Assembly (NCBI RefSeq): GCF_003265345.1
Contig: NZ_QFWW01000036.1
Location: forward strand, 1 to 64,000
Source of the DNA: Lentzea terrae
GTDB lineage: Bacteria; Actinomycetota; Actinomycetes; Mycobacteriales; Pseudonocardiaceae
DNA: 64,000 bases
Direction: 5' to 3'
In this document: one piece after another, positions 34,862 through 42,979 of the stretch
How the letters are laid out: every line of letters begins with the position of its first letter
Position numbering within the stretch: the stretch's first letter is position 1
Program-made: the position numbers and the translations under genes
The notes under the pieces: model-generated
Told to the model about the DNA's origin: nothing
The model's input: only the letters and a program-made list of their open reading frames with translations
Database searches by the model: none

Positions 34862-35797
34862 ATGCATCGGATCGCCGTTCTCGCGCTCGAGCAGTCGGTC
34901 GCGTTCGACATCGGTACCTCGACGCACATGTTCGCCCGGCTCGCGGACCGCTACGAGGTGGTCGTCTGCTCGCCGGACCGCCGGCCGATCCCGACCACCG
35001 GCGGCTTCACCATCGCGCCCGACCACGGTCTGGAGGCGCTGAAGGACGCGAACACGGTGCTCGTGCCGGGCACCCGCTACCCGCCGGCGCGGGAAGGCCG
35101 GCTCGAACCCGCCGTGCGGGAGGCGCTCATGACGACGAACGCGTCGCGGATCATGTCGATCTGCACGGGCGCGTTCGTGCTCGCCGCCGCCGGACTGCTC
35201 GACGGCAGGCCCGCGACCACGCACTGGGACATCGCCGACCAGTTCCGCGCTCTGTACCCGAAGGTGCTCCTCAACCCGGACGTGCTGTTCATCGACGACG
35301 GCGACATCCTCACCTCGGCAGGGGTCGCCGCCGGCATCGACCTGTGTCTGCACGTCATCAGGTCCGACCACGGCAGCGAGGTGGCGAACTGGGTCGCCCG
35401 CTACTGCGTCGTCCCGGCGTGGCGGCAGGGCGGCCAGTCGCAGTTCATCGACCGGCCGGTGCCGAGCTACCCGGACACCTCCACCGCGCTCGCCCGCGAA
35501 TGGGCCCTGGAACACCTCCAGGAACCCCTCGACCTCGCCGCGATGGCCGCGCAGGTGCGGATGAGCGTGCGCACCTTCACCCGCCGGTTCCGCGCCGAGA
35601 CCGGCATGTCACCCGGCCAGTGGCTGACGCAGCAGCGCGTCGACCGCGCCCGGCACCTCCTGGAGTCCACGGACCTGCCGGTCGACCAGGTGGCGAGCCA
35701 CGCCGGGTTCGGGACGGGCGCGGCGCTGCGGCAGCAACTCGCGGCGTCGATCGGGGTGTCGCCGACGGCCTACCGTCAGACGTTCCGCACGGCTTGA
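34862..35797 (+). CDS. GlxA-family AraC-type transcriptional regulator
   Basis: This 311-residue regulator has an N-terminal DJ-1/PfpI (class I amidotransferase-like) sensor domain at about 1-185. The nucleophile-elbow motif is SICTGAFVLAAAGLLDG and an ATTHW block follows, typical of GlxA proteins. The C-terminal AraC DNA-binding domain lies at about 210-308 (SVRTFTRRFRAETGMSPGQWL, VASHAGFGTGAALRQQLAASIGVSPTAYR). It diverges from the MFS gene with only about 70 bases between starts, so it probably regulates that transporter. Its 3' end overlaps the convergent PH-domain gene by 22 bases. The inducer is unknown. Confidence 0.93.
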   Translation: MHRIAVLALEQSVAFDIGTSTHMFARLADRYEVVVCSPDRRPIPTTGGFTIAPDHGLEALKDANTVLVPGTRYPPAREGRLEPAVREALMTTNASRIMSICTGAFVLAAAGLLDGRPATTHWDIADQFRALYPKVLLNPDVLFIDDGDILTSAGVAAGIDLCLHVIRSDHGSEVANWVARYCVVPAWRQGGQSQFIDRPVPSYPDTSTALAREWALEHLQEPLDLAAMAAQVRMSVRTFTRRFRAETGMSPGQWLTQQRVDRARHLLESTDLPVDQVASHAGFGTGAALRQQLAASIGVSPTAYRQTFRTA

Positions 35798-37320
35798 CCG
35801 TCCACAGCGGACTCGTCGACCAGGAACGGGCGCAGCAGGTCCGGCACCGCCTCGTCGGCCAGTGTCAGGCCGTCGGACTCGCCGACGTCCGTCACGTGGT
35901 AGACGCCCGCGCCGGCGGCTGTGGTCGCGCCGATCGTCATCAAACCGCTGCGGCGCTGGAAGAACGACCGCTGGATCCGCCAGCCGATGATGCCGGTGCG
36001 CTGCAACGCGACGGTGCTGCGGACCAGGGAGTTGTTGCGCGTCACCAGATAGCGGTCGTCCAGTGCGTTGCCGAGCGAACGGTAGTTGTCCCAGCCGACC
36101 AAAGCGGCGAACGGGATGATCGCGACGGGGATCGGCCACGCCCACGACGGCGCCCAGACGGCGAGCCCGACCGCGATCACCACCCACGGCACCACGTGCC
36201 GGAACAGGCTGCGGCGCAACGCGGCGAGCGGGTGCTTGCGGAGCTTGCGCAGGGTCGGGTCGTCGGCGACCTTCAGCACGTCCAGCGAGACCTGGTGCGC
36301 CACGGACAACGGCGCCGGCGGCAGCAGCAGGTTGCTCTCGCCCTTCGAGCCCAGGCCTGTCGTCACCGCCGCCAGCTTCGCGCCCTTGCCAGCGCGGACC
36401 AGCAGTGGTTCCTGGATGTCGACACCGCGCAGCCGTTGCTCCTCCACCGAAACGGACCGGGTGGTGAGCAGACCCCGTTGCACGCGCAGGGTTCCGTCCG
36501 GCTCGCGGGTCAGCCGGTAGTTCCAGAACTGCAGGATGTAGAGCGGCACCGAGAGCACCAGCCCGAGCACGACCAGCGCGAGCACGAACGCGCCGAGCAG
36601 CGTGACGCTCGGGTGCTCGAACAGCCACTCCCACAGGTCCTGGACCGGGTGCAGGCCGAGGTCGTCCGCGTAGTTGGACAGCACGCCGAACACGGCACCG
36701 ATCGCGACCAGACCGGACAGCGAGAGCGGCGCGAACTTCAGCCACTTCAGGTCGAGCTGGGAGATGACCTCGGACTCCGCGACGACCGGCTCCGCGTGCG
36801 GCTCGTCCGGGGACGCCGGCTTGGGCGCGACTGCCTTCTGCAGCAACAACACCCGCAGCCGCTCGGCCTCCTCGGACGTCACGGCGTCGAGGGTGAGGCC
36901 GTCGGTGCCGGGGGTGTCCTGCTGCCCGGTGCCGATCCGCACCGCCGACAGCCCGAAGACGCGGTGGCCCGGTTTGGAGGTGAGGTCGACCGTCCTGATG
37001 CGATCGCGCGGCACCGCGAGCTGCTTGCGGGTCAGCAACCCCGTGTGCAGCTCGACCTGCTCGTCGGTGATGCGGTACTTCGTGGTGCGCCAGATGAAGT
37101 AGCTGAACGCGAGGATCGCCGCGACCGTGGCGCCACTCGCGAAGAGCCGCCACTTCTCGCCGTTGCCGGTGAACAGCAGGACGAGGATCGGCACCAGCAT
37201 CGCGATGCCCTCGTTGAGCGGCCGCACGATCAGCATGCGCACGTGCAGGCGGTGCCACTCCGCCAGGGGCTCGGTGAACTCCGGCGCGGCGGGCAGTCCG
37301 GCGGGCACTTCAGCGGTCAC
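35776..37320 (-). CDS. Bacterial PH-domain membrane protein (YdbT-like)
   Basis: This 514-residue membrane protein starts at GTG 37320. It has three repeats of a paired membrane segment plus bPH_2 (DUF304) domain. The PH motifs are YRITDEQVELHTGLLTRKQL, YRLTREPDGTLRVQRGLLTT and YLVTRNNSLVRSTVALQRTG, each followed by an R/Q-rich strand (IRTVDL, LRGVDIQEP, IGWRIQRS). Helices include MLVPILVLLFTG, LLGAFVLALVVLGLVLSV and WVVIAVGLAVWAPSW. It is the larger partner of the YdbS/YdbT pair and overlaps the smaller PH gene in a GTGA junction. The cellular role of such pairs is not settled; an envelope function is inferred. Confidence 0.92.
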   Translation of the reverse strand: MTAEVPAGLPAAPEFTEPLAEWHRLHVRMLIVRPLNEGIAMLVPILVLLFTGNGEKWRLFASGATVAAILAFSYFIWRTTKYRITDEQVELHTGLLTRKQLAVPRDRIRTVDLTSKPGHRVFGLSAVRIGTGQQDTPGTDGLTLDAVTSEEAERLRVLLLQKAVAPKPASPDEPHAEPVVAESEVISQLDLKWLKFAPLSLSGLVAIGAVFGVLSNYADDLGLHPVQDLWEWLFEHPSVTLLGAFVLALVVLGLVLSVPLYILQFWNYRLTREPDGTLRVQRGLLTTRSVSVEEQRLRGVDIQEPLLVRAGKGAKLAAVTTGLGSKGESNLLLPPAPLSVAHQVSLDVLKVADDPTLRKLRKHPLAALRRSLFRHVVPWVVIAVGLAVWAPSWAWPIPVAIIPFAALVGWDNYRSLGNALDDRYLVTRNNSLVRSTVALQRTGIIGWRIQRSFFQRRSGLMTIGATTAAGAGVYHVTDVGESDGLTLADEAVPDLLRPFLVDESAVDGQAVRNV

Positions 37321-37805
37321 GTGGCATCACCCGGCGTGGCCTGCGTGGTGTTGGTCAGCTCCACCACGAGCTGCTGCGCCACCTCGTGGTCCAGGCCCTC
37401 GATCTCCACTGGCCCCGCGGCCGACGCCGTAGTGACCGTGACCGTCGCGAGGCCGAGCATCTGCTGGAACGGCCCGCGCTTGGTGTCGATGGTCTGAATG
37501 CGCGACACCGGGGCGACCCGCCACTCCTGGTTCAGCCAGCCGGAGAGGGTGTACACGGCGTCCGCGGTGGTCTCCCAGCGGTGCACGCGGTAGCGCCAGC
37601 TCGGTTCGACCGCGGTGTGCACCACGCCGACGACGCCGGTGGCGACCAGCAGTGCCAGCTCCCACGTCGGCGGGGTGTTCACCAGCAGGAACACGACGAG
37701 CTGTGGCACGAACAGCACCAGCCAGAACACGGCCGCCTGCATCGTCCACAGCAGGACCGACTTGGGACTCACCTGGTGACGAGGCGTGCGCAGTTGCAGA
37801 GTCAC
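37317..37805 (-). CDS. Bacterial PH-domain membrane protein (YdbS-like)
   Basis: This 162-residue protein starts at GTG 37805 (MTLQLRTPRHQVSPK). It has two membrane helices at about 18-60 (AAVFWLVLFVPQLVVFLLV, LALLVATGVVGVVHTAV) and one bPH_2 domain with YRVHRWETTADAVYTLSGWL, QEWRVAPVSRIQTID and GPFQQMLGLATVTVTTAS. The stop overlaps the start of the larger PH gene by four bases, so the two are translationally coupled. Function is known only at family level. Upstream lies a palindromic element that may separate it from other promoters. Confidence 0.92.
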   Translation of the reverse strand: MTLQLRTPRHQVSPKSVLLWTMQAAVFWLVLFVPQLVVFLLVNTPPTWELALLVATGVVGVVHTAVEPSWRYRVHRWETTADAVYTLSGWLNQEWRVAPVSRIQTIDTKRGPFQQMLGLATVTVTTASAAGPVEIEGLDHEVAQQLVVELTNTTQATPGDAT

Positions 37806-37863
37806 CCCACAAGGGTGCCTCAACCGCAACTGGCGATGTGGCCAGGTGCGGCAATTGGTGTTC

Positions 37864-38026
37864 AGGCCGTGTCCTGCAAGTCTCGTCCGCGATAGTCGCG
37901 ACCGAGGGGCGCGGAGGCGGCACCGCCGGAACGCCCGAATACGCCCGGTATGAGGACGCTCCGGCGGCACCGCCTCCGCGCCTCTCGCCCGTGACTCCCA
38001 TCGAACGGACTTGCAGGACACGGCCT
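37864..38026. repeat. 163-bp palindromic element with perfect 19-bp terminal inverted repeats
   Basis: AGGCCGTGTCCTGCAAGTC at 37864-37882 is exactly complementary to 38008-38026. Inside, a second near-perfect inverted repeat (GGCGCGGAGGCGG near 37909 with CCGCCTCCGCGCC near 37970) flanks a short centre. No coding frame is convincing. The nested structure resembles a miniature inverted-repeat element; an attenuator-like structure is the alternative. Confidence 0.7.
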
Positions 38027-38032
38027 GGGTGC

Positions 38033-38071
38033 GGAGGTGGTCTTGCTTGCGAGGGAGGCAAGACCACCTCC
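38033..38071 (-). terminator. Hairpin terminator of the exported-peptide gene
   Basis: GGAGGTGGTCTTGC (38033-38046) and GCAAGACCACCTCC (38058-38071) form a perfect 14-bp stem with an 11-base loop, 15 bases past the stop of the small minus-strand gene. Confidence 0.7.
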
Positions 38072-38085
38072 ACCGGGCAGAACGG

Positions 38086-38223
38086 TCAGGGCCTGGCGCA
38101 GTACGGGGGCAGGAAGGTGTCGGGGTTGCCCTGGTCGGCAGCCGCGGTGCCTGCTGCCGCCGTGATCGCGGCCAAACTGAGGATCACAGCTGCGAGGGTT
38201 CGAGCGATAGTGTTCAACTTCAT
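38086..38223 (-). CDS. Small exported peptide (45 aa)
   Basis: ATG 38223 opens a 45-codon frame with a classical signal peptide (MKLNTIARTLAAVILSLAAI, cleavage likely after TAAAGTAAA). The mature part is about 17 residues (DQGNPDTFLPPYCARP) with one cysteine. A GGAG ribosome site lies about 10 bases upstream and a strong hairpin follows the stop. It diverges from an XRE-TPR regulator, with starts under 20 bases apart unless the regulator begins at a later codon. A secreted signalling peptide read by the neighbouring regulator is possible but unproven. I do not recognise the family. Confidence 0.65.
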   Translation of the reverse strand: MKLNTIARTLAAVILSLAAITAAAGTAAADQGNPDTFLPPYCARP

Positions 38224-38241
38224 TGAGGGGGCTCCGTTCGA

Positions 38242-39492
38242 TTGGTGGCGGCCGTGGATGAGGGCAGGAAGTCGTTGACGAGGTTCGGCGCAAGGCTGCG
38301 GGCGGTCCGGCTGCAACGCGGTTTGTCGCAAAAGGACCTCGCGTGCCCCGGTGTGTCCATGAGCTACGTGTCGCGGCTGGAGTCCGGCGAACGGGTGCCG
38401 TCGCCCGCCGTCGTGCGCAGGCTCGCCGAGGTGCTCGGCGTCGACCCGTCCGAGCTGATGGTCGACGAGGACCGCACCGCGATGCAGGACGAGGCGCTGG
38501 CGTGGTGCGAGGCGCTGCTCGCCTACCACGACGGCGACCTGGTGCTGGCCGTCGACCTGCTGGAAACGCTGGGAAAGCGGTCGGACGAGGAGATGTTCGG
38601 CTGGTGCGTGCGGTGGACGCGCCTGGTGATGCTCGCGAGGCAACGAGACCACGAGGGTCTGCTGCTGGCGGCGGCGAAGCTGCGCAAGTCGTGGTCTCCC
38701 GGTCCGGCGGTGGACGCGTTGGTGGAGATCCTGCGCGCTTCCTCGTTGCGGCGCCTCGGCCGGACGGCCGAATCCGTGCGGGCCGCGACGGAGGCCGTTG
38801 AGCTGGCCGCCGGTGACGGTGAACGGGTGCGTCGCGTCAACACGCGCGCGCTCATCTCGTTGTGCGCGGAGCTGACCGCGGCCGGACGTCTGGCTGACGC
38901 CGAACAGGTCGTGGACCAGCTTTCCGCGCGCCTGCCCGAACTCGGCCGCGACCGGCTCGCGATCTCCACGTGGTGGGCGCGCGCCAAGGTGGCCGACCGG
39001 TTGGGCGACCGCAGTGAAGCCGCGCACTGCATTCGCGAGGCCGTCGACATGCTCGACGACTTCGACGGCGATCCCGAGTACCGGTGCCGCGTTCGCCTCG
39101 CCGGAGCGTCCATCACGTTGCGCACGCCCGGTGCGAACCTCGACGAGGTCGTGGCGTTGCTGGACAAGGTGGAGACGACCGTGGCGGCGATGCGTCAGCA
39201 GGACGGCCTGCTCGCACACGCGCGTGCGTTGCGCGCCGAGCTGGCGTTGCGCGACGGTGAGGTCGATCGGGCCAGAGATCTCGCGGAGCAGGCCATCGCG
39301 ACCGGCGAGCTCGACGCCGAGCAGCAGCTGCGGTGCCACCTCCTGCTCGTGCGGGCGGCGGACGAGGTCGACCCGGACGGCAGCGTCAGTGCGCGCACGG
39401 CCCTGGCCGCACTCCTGGAGCACATCAACCCCGAGGGCGTTGACCCGCTGCTGTGGCGCGACGTGGCGCGGATTGCGTTGCGCAAGCACTGA
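38242..39492 (+). CDS. XRE-family regulator with TPR-like C-terminal domain
   Basis: This protein of about 416 residues has an N-terminal XRE helix-turn-helix at about 12-72 (FGARLRAVRLQRGLSQKDLA, SMSYVSRLESGERVPS, VVRRLAEVLGVDPSEL). The remainder is an all-helical Ala/Leu/Arg-rich region with TPR-like pairs, ending at IALRKH. TTG 38242 gives the longest form; GTG 38245, GTG 38254 and TTG 38275 are alternatives and the last would free more intergenic space. The architecture matches cytoplasmic peptide-sensing regulators (HTH plus TPR) and streptomycete pathway regulators. The ligand is unknown. It diverges from the small exported-peptide gene. Confidence 0.85.
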   Translation: MVAAVDEGRKSLTRFGARLRAVRLQRGLSQKDLACPGVSMSYVSRLESGERVPSPAVVRRLAEVLGVDPSELMVDEDRTAMQDEALAWCEALLAYHDGDLVLAVDLLETLGKRSDEEMFGWCVRWTRLVMLARQRDHEGLLLAAAKLRKSWSPGPAVDALVEILRASSLRRLGRTAESVRAATEAVELAAGDGERVRRVNTRALISLCAELTAAGRLADAEQVVDQLSARLPELGRDRLAISTWWARAKVADRLGDRSEAAHCIREAVDMLDDFDGDPEYRCRVRLAGASITLRTPGANLDEVVALLDKVETTVAAMRQQDGLLAHARALRAELALRDGEVDRARDLAEQAIATGELDAEQQLRCHLLLVRAADEVDPDGSVSARTALAALLEHINPEGVDPLLWRDVARIALRKH

Positions 39493-39699
39493 CCGCAGGC
39501 GACGTTGCCCGGTCATGACCGCCCCTCGCTGCTTAACTGGACACCTTGTTAACGGAGCATGACACAGACCAGTTACCCGTCACATCACCCAATTCCACTT
39601 CGCCGGCGTGGGTAAATCACCCAAGAACGGCGACCACCCCGTCAGCGGCAAGCAGCCGAACGGGCGATTGGGTGCCGGTCTGGTCGGCGCAATTGTCAA

Positions 39700-41028
39700 T
39701 CACTTGACAATGGATGACTGCTCGGTGGTCAAGCTCATCCACCACACGATGGCGCCGGCGCGGCCGTTGACGTCAAGGGTCGTGTAGATCCGCTGGAGGT
39801 GGTTCTGCACGGTCTTGGGGGACAGGCCGAGCGTCTCGGCGATCATCGCCGTGCTCGCTCCGGCCGCCACGAGCCGCAACACCTCGATGCCGCGCTTGGT
39901 GAGCCCGGCCCGCAGTGCGCGGGCGATCCGGGTGTTCGTGTGCTCCGCGGTGCCGGTCTCGTGCAGCTCGCCGGGGTGTGGGAGGCGCACCACGGCGTCC
40001 TCGCGCTTGGGCTCGAAACGCCTGTGCGCCAACTGTTCCACGAGCCGGGACGACAGGTCGTGCTCGCGCATCCGCAGGAGGTCGCGGCCTTCTTGCAGTT
40101 CCCACAAGCGGTACTGCTCCAACTGCAGCCGTGCGTGCCTGAGCGCCTTCTCCAGGTCGCCGGACCGTTCGTACGCCTCGCTCAGCTGCTGGTGGGCGTG
40201 CACGGCGACTTCCCTGGCCAGGCAGCTCATCGCGAGCTCCGCGGCCTGGGTCAGCTGGCTGATCTGGTCCGGGTACCGCTTGCGCGCACCGCTCAGCCTG
40301 GCACGGGCCATCAACGCCTCCGCCCGTGCCACCGGGCGGTTCCTTCCGGCAAGCAACTGGTCAGCGCGCTGCCAGCTGCGGTGCGCGCGGTCAACTTCAC
40401 CCAGATCGATGCGCACGTGTGTCAGCAGCACGTTGACCATCGCCATCCGCACCGGGTCGCCGACCTGCTTCCACCGGTCGCGCACCTGCGCGCACAAGGA
40501 CTCCGCGCGCCGGAGCTTGCGCACGCACGGTTCGCCGTCGAGGCTGCAGCGGCTCTCCGCGGTGCGGATCATGCAGTGCTCGTGGTACTGCATGCGCATC
40601 ACGCGGGCCTGCTCGAACAGCACCGAGCCGATCAGCTCGTTGTCCCCGGTGAGCTCCGCCAGTCCGAGCGCTCTGGCGAACGAGTTGAAGCTGCGTTCCC
40701 GCGAGTCGAGCCGCAGTTCCACGACGGCACGGGAAAAGCTGCATCGCGCCTGCAGTCCGATGTGGCGGTTCGCCGCCGCGATCTCCTGCACGCGGTCGAT
40801 GGTGTCGAGCGCGCTGGGCCAGAGCCCGCGTTTGCCGAGTGCCACCGACTGCGCCAGCACGCCCTCCGCCACGCCCTCGACGTCGTCCAACCAGGCGAAC
40901 GCGGCTACGGCTTTCTCCGCGTACTCCAGCGCCTCGCCGGGCCTGCCCTCGTCCAGGGCGATGCGTGCCTCGCGCAGGTTGTGCACGGCGTTGGACCGCG
41001 GATCGGCGGTCCGGCCGGGAACCGTCAT
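39700..41028 (-). CDS. LuxR-family regulator with helical sensor region
   Basis: This 442-residue regulator starts at ATG 41028, with GAGGGGG about 10 bases upstream; a GTG at 41046 is possible. The first 340 residues are helical and TPR-like (EARIALDEGRPGEALEYAEKAVAAF), with two cysteine-containing stretches around ESRCSLDGEPCVRKL. The LuxR/GerE DNA-binding domain is at about 370-430 (LTKRGIEVLRLVAAGASTAMIAETLGLSPKTVQNHLQRIY). No receiver, ATPase or PAS domain is evident, so the signal is unknown. It stands downstream of no obvious partner; an acyl-CoA synthetase in the same direction ends 30 bases away on its upstream side. Confidence 0.88.
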   Translation of the reverse strand: MTVPGRTADPRSNAVHNLREARIALDEGRPGEALEYAEKAVAAFAWLDDVEGVAEGVLAQSVALGKRGLWPSALDTIDRVQEIAAANRHIGLQARCSFSRAVVELRLDSRERSFNSFARALGLAELTGDNELIGSVLFEQARVMRMQYHEHCMIRTAESRCSLDGEPCVRKLRRAESLCAQVRDRWKQVGDPVRMAMVNVLLTHVRIDLGEVDRAHRSWQRADQLLAGRNRPVARAEALMARARLSGARKRYPDQISQLTQAAELAMSCLAREVAVHAHQQLSEAYERSGDLEKALRHARLQLEQYRLWELQEGRDLLRMREHDLSSRLVEQLAHRRFEPKREDAVVRLPHPGELHETGTAEHTNTRIARALRAGLTKRGIEVLRLVAAGASTAMIAETLGLSPKTVQNHLQRIYTTLDVNGRAGAIVWWMSLTTEQSSIVK

Positions 41029-41058
41029 GTGCTCAAGCCCCCTCACTCGGGGCCGAGC

Positions 41059-42561
41059 CTAGCCTTGTTCGCGCAATTGGCGTTTCAACACTTTTCCGGC
41101 TGCGTTGCGCGGCAGCTCGTTGAGGAAGAAAACATCCCGGGGCACCGAGAATCGCGCGAGGTTGGCCCGCACGTGTTCACGTATGTGTTCCGCTGTCAGG
41201 GTTTTTGCGCCGACAACGAACGCGACGAGACGTTGGCCGAACTCGTCGTCCTCCACGCCGAGCACCGCGACCTCGGTGACGCCGTCGAGGTTCGAGAGGA
41301 GGTCCTCGACCTCGCGCGGGTAGACGTTCTCGCCGCCCGACACGATCATCTCGTCGTCGCGGCCGGCCACGAACAGCAGGCCGTCCTTGAGATAACCGAG
41401 ATCGCCGGTGGACATCAGGCCGTTCAGCGACTCCTTGCTGGTGCCGTTGGTGTAGCCGTCGAAGAGCATCTCGTTGCCGACGAAGATCCGCCCGGTCGCG
41501 CCGGGCGCCACCGGTTTGCCCTGATCGTCCACAATGGCCAGCCGGGTGCCGAGCGGTGGCTGTCCCGCCGTGCCGGGGGCCTTGAGCATCTCCTCGGGGG
41601 TCGCGATGCTCGCCCAGCTCACTTCCGTTGAGCCGTAGAGGTTGTAGAGCACCGGGCCGAACTCCTGCAACGTGCGGGCGGCGACCTTCGGCGGCAGTGA
41701 CGACCCGCTGGAGGCGATGATCCGCAGCTTCGGCCGGTGCGGGGTCTCCAGCATGCGTTGCAGCATCACGGGAACCACGAACATCGCCGTGCAGTTCTCG
41801 GCGTCCTTCAGCGTCTGGACGGGGTCGAACTTGCGGCGCAGCACGAGCGTCGCGCCGAGCACGAGCCCGAGCTGGAACGCGGCGAGCCCCCAGGCGTGGA
41901 AGAGCGGCGAGGTGATCGCGATGACGTCGCCGTGCTTGAGCGGGATCCGCGACAGCAGTGCGGCGGCGGGGGCGAGGCTCGCGGGTTCCGGCCTGCGAGC
42001 GCCCTTCGGCGTGCCGGTGGTGCCGGAGGTGAGGATGATCAGCCGGCCGCGCGGAGGCCTGCGGGGCAGCGGCGTGCTCGGCCCGTTCAGGATCAGGGAC
42101 TCGAGCTCGTCGCTGAAGTACGTGGCGATCCCGGAGGGCAGCACGTCGGCGAACTCGCGGTCGGCGACGATCCGGTCGATCTGCTGGTCCTGCGCGACCT
42201 GGGCCAGTTGTCCTTTGCTCAGGCCGGTGTTGAGCAGGACGGCGTCGGCGCCGATCTTCGTGCAGGCGGTCATCGTCTCGATGAAGCCGCGGTGGTTGCG
42301 CAGCAGCAGTCCGACGCGTTCCTTGGTGCGGAAGGCATGCGCGAGCCGGCTGGTGCGCTCGTTCACTTCGGCGTACGTGAGCACGCCGTCGTCGTCGATG
42401 ATCGCCGCACGGTCCGGGTGTCGGCCGGCGCCCGTCTGGTAACCCCACGCGAGCGTGATGTTCCAGTGCAGGTACCCGCGCACCGTGCTCGACAGCCCTC
42501 GCGGGCCCAACGGCCGGATCACTCCGGATTTGACCAGGGTCAGCAGCACGCGGGTCAACAT
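41059..42561 (-). CDS. Acyl-CoA synthetase (AMP-forming, FadD-like)
   Basis: This protein of about 500 residues is an adenylate-forming enzyme that activates a carboxylic acid with ATP and loads it on CoA. It shows the P-loop-like motif LTSGTTGTPKGA, motif YGSTEVSW, STGDLGY with GRDDEMIVSGGENVYPREVE, and the C-terminal catalytic lysine in RNAAGKVLKRQL. ATG 42561 is preferred; GTG 42570 is in frame. It resembles medium/long-chain FadD proteins of actinobacteria; the chain length accepted is not readable from sequence. A palindrome of TetR-operator type covers its promoter (42580-42599), suggesting lipid-responsive repression. Confidence 0.92.
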   Translation of the reverse strand: MLTRVLLTLVKSGVIRPLGPRGLSSTVRGYLHWNITLAWGYQTGAGRHPDRAAIIDDDGVLTYAEVNERTSRLAHAFRTKERVGLLLRNHRGFIETMTACTKIGADAVLLNTGLSKGQLAQVAQDQQIDRIVADREFADVLPSGIATYFSDELESLILNGPSTPLPRRPPRGRLIILTSGTTGTPKGARRPEPASLAPAAALLSRIPLKHGDVIAITSPLFHAWGLAAFQLGLVLGATLVLRRKFDPVQTLKDAENCTAMFVVPVMLQRMLETPHRPKLRIIASSGSSLPPKVAARTLQEFGPVLYNLYGSTEVSWASIATPEEMLKAPGTAGQPPLGTRLAIVDDQGKPVAPGATGRIFVGNEMLFDGYTNGTSKESLNGLMSTGDLGYLKDGLLFVAGRDDEMIVSGGENVYPREVEDLLSNLDGVTEVAVLGVEDDEFGQRLVAFVVGAKTLTAEHIREHVRANLARFSVPRDVFFLNELPRNAAGKVLKRQLREQG

Positions 42562-42579
42562 GGGACCCACTCTGCCATC

Positions 42580-42599
42580 TACCTACTTGCGAGTAGGTA
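42580..42599. promoter_or_regulatory. TetR-type operator in acyl-CoA synthetase promoter
   Basis: TACCTACT and AGTAGGTA form a perfect 8-bp inverted repeat around TGCG, 18 bases upstream of the acyl-CoA synthetase start. The ACTTGCGAGT centre resembles operators of TetR-family fatty-acid regulators. The regulator itself is not in this window. Confidence 0.55.
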
Positions 42600-42614
42600 A
42601 CGGTGTGACGGCGG

Positions 42615-42836
42615 TCACATCTCGGTGTCGGACGCGGCGACGACGGCTTCCCTCAGTGCGGCCCGCAACCGGCCGACCTCCAGCGGGGTCAGCACGGCGG
42701 CTTCTCCCGGCGGCACGTTGATCACGATGTGCCCCTGGCTGACGAACACCGTCAAGTCCCGTCGGCGCGAAGCGATGTCGCGGCAGCTCACCTGCCACTC
42801 CTCTTTGGCTCCCACGGGTTTCTTCCTCCAGCTCAC
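42615..42836 (-). CDS. Small hypothetical protein
   Basis: This 73-residue protein starts at GTG 42836. The N-terminal part (MSWRKKPVGAKEEWQVSCRD) is followed by strand-rich TVFVSQGHIVINVPPGEAAVLTPLEVGRLRAALREAV, a beta-hairpin and C-terminal helix layout. It has no signal peptide or membrane segment. I do not recognise a family; coding bias and the folded-looking pattern support a real gene. It sits upstream of the acyl-CoA synthetase on the same strand, but the operator palindrome lies between them, so co-transcription is doubtful. Confidence 0.6.
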   Translation of the reverse strand: MSWRKKPVGAKEEWQVSCRDIASRRRDLTVFVSQGHIVINVPPGEAAVLTPLEVGRLRAALREAVVAASDTEM

Positions 42837-42979
42837 TCGGCGCGCCGGCCTGGTGGTCCGCGCTCGCGTAGATGAGACGCCTGCGGTCGCCGGTCATGAC
42901 GACGTTCCGTCGAGCGACCGTGCCGAGCTGCGGATAGCGTCGCACCTGGGACGAGAATAGGTCACCTGGAGGGGTGAAA

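Noticed and set aside
34387..37497. 1036-codon plus-strand frame over MFS, GlxA and PH genes
   Set aside because: It is a chance open frame in high-GC DNA; each underlying region has a motif-supported gene in another frame.
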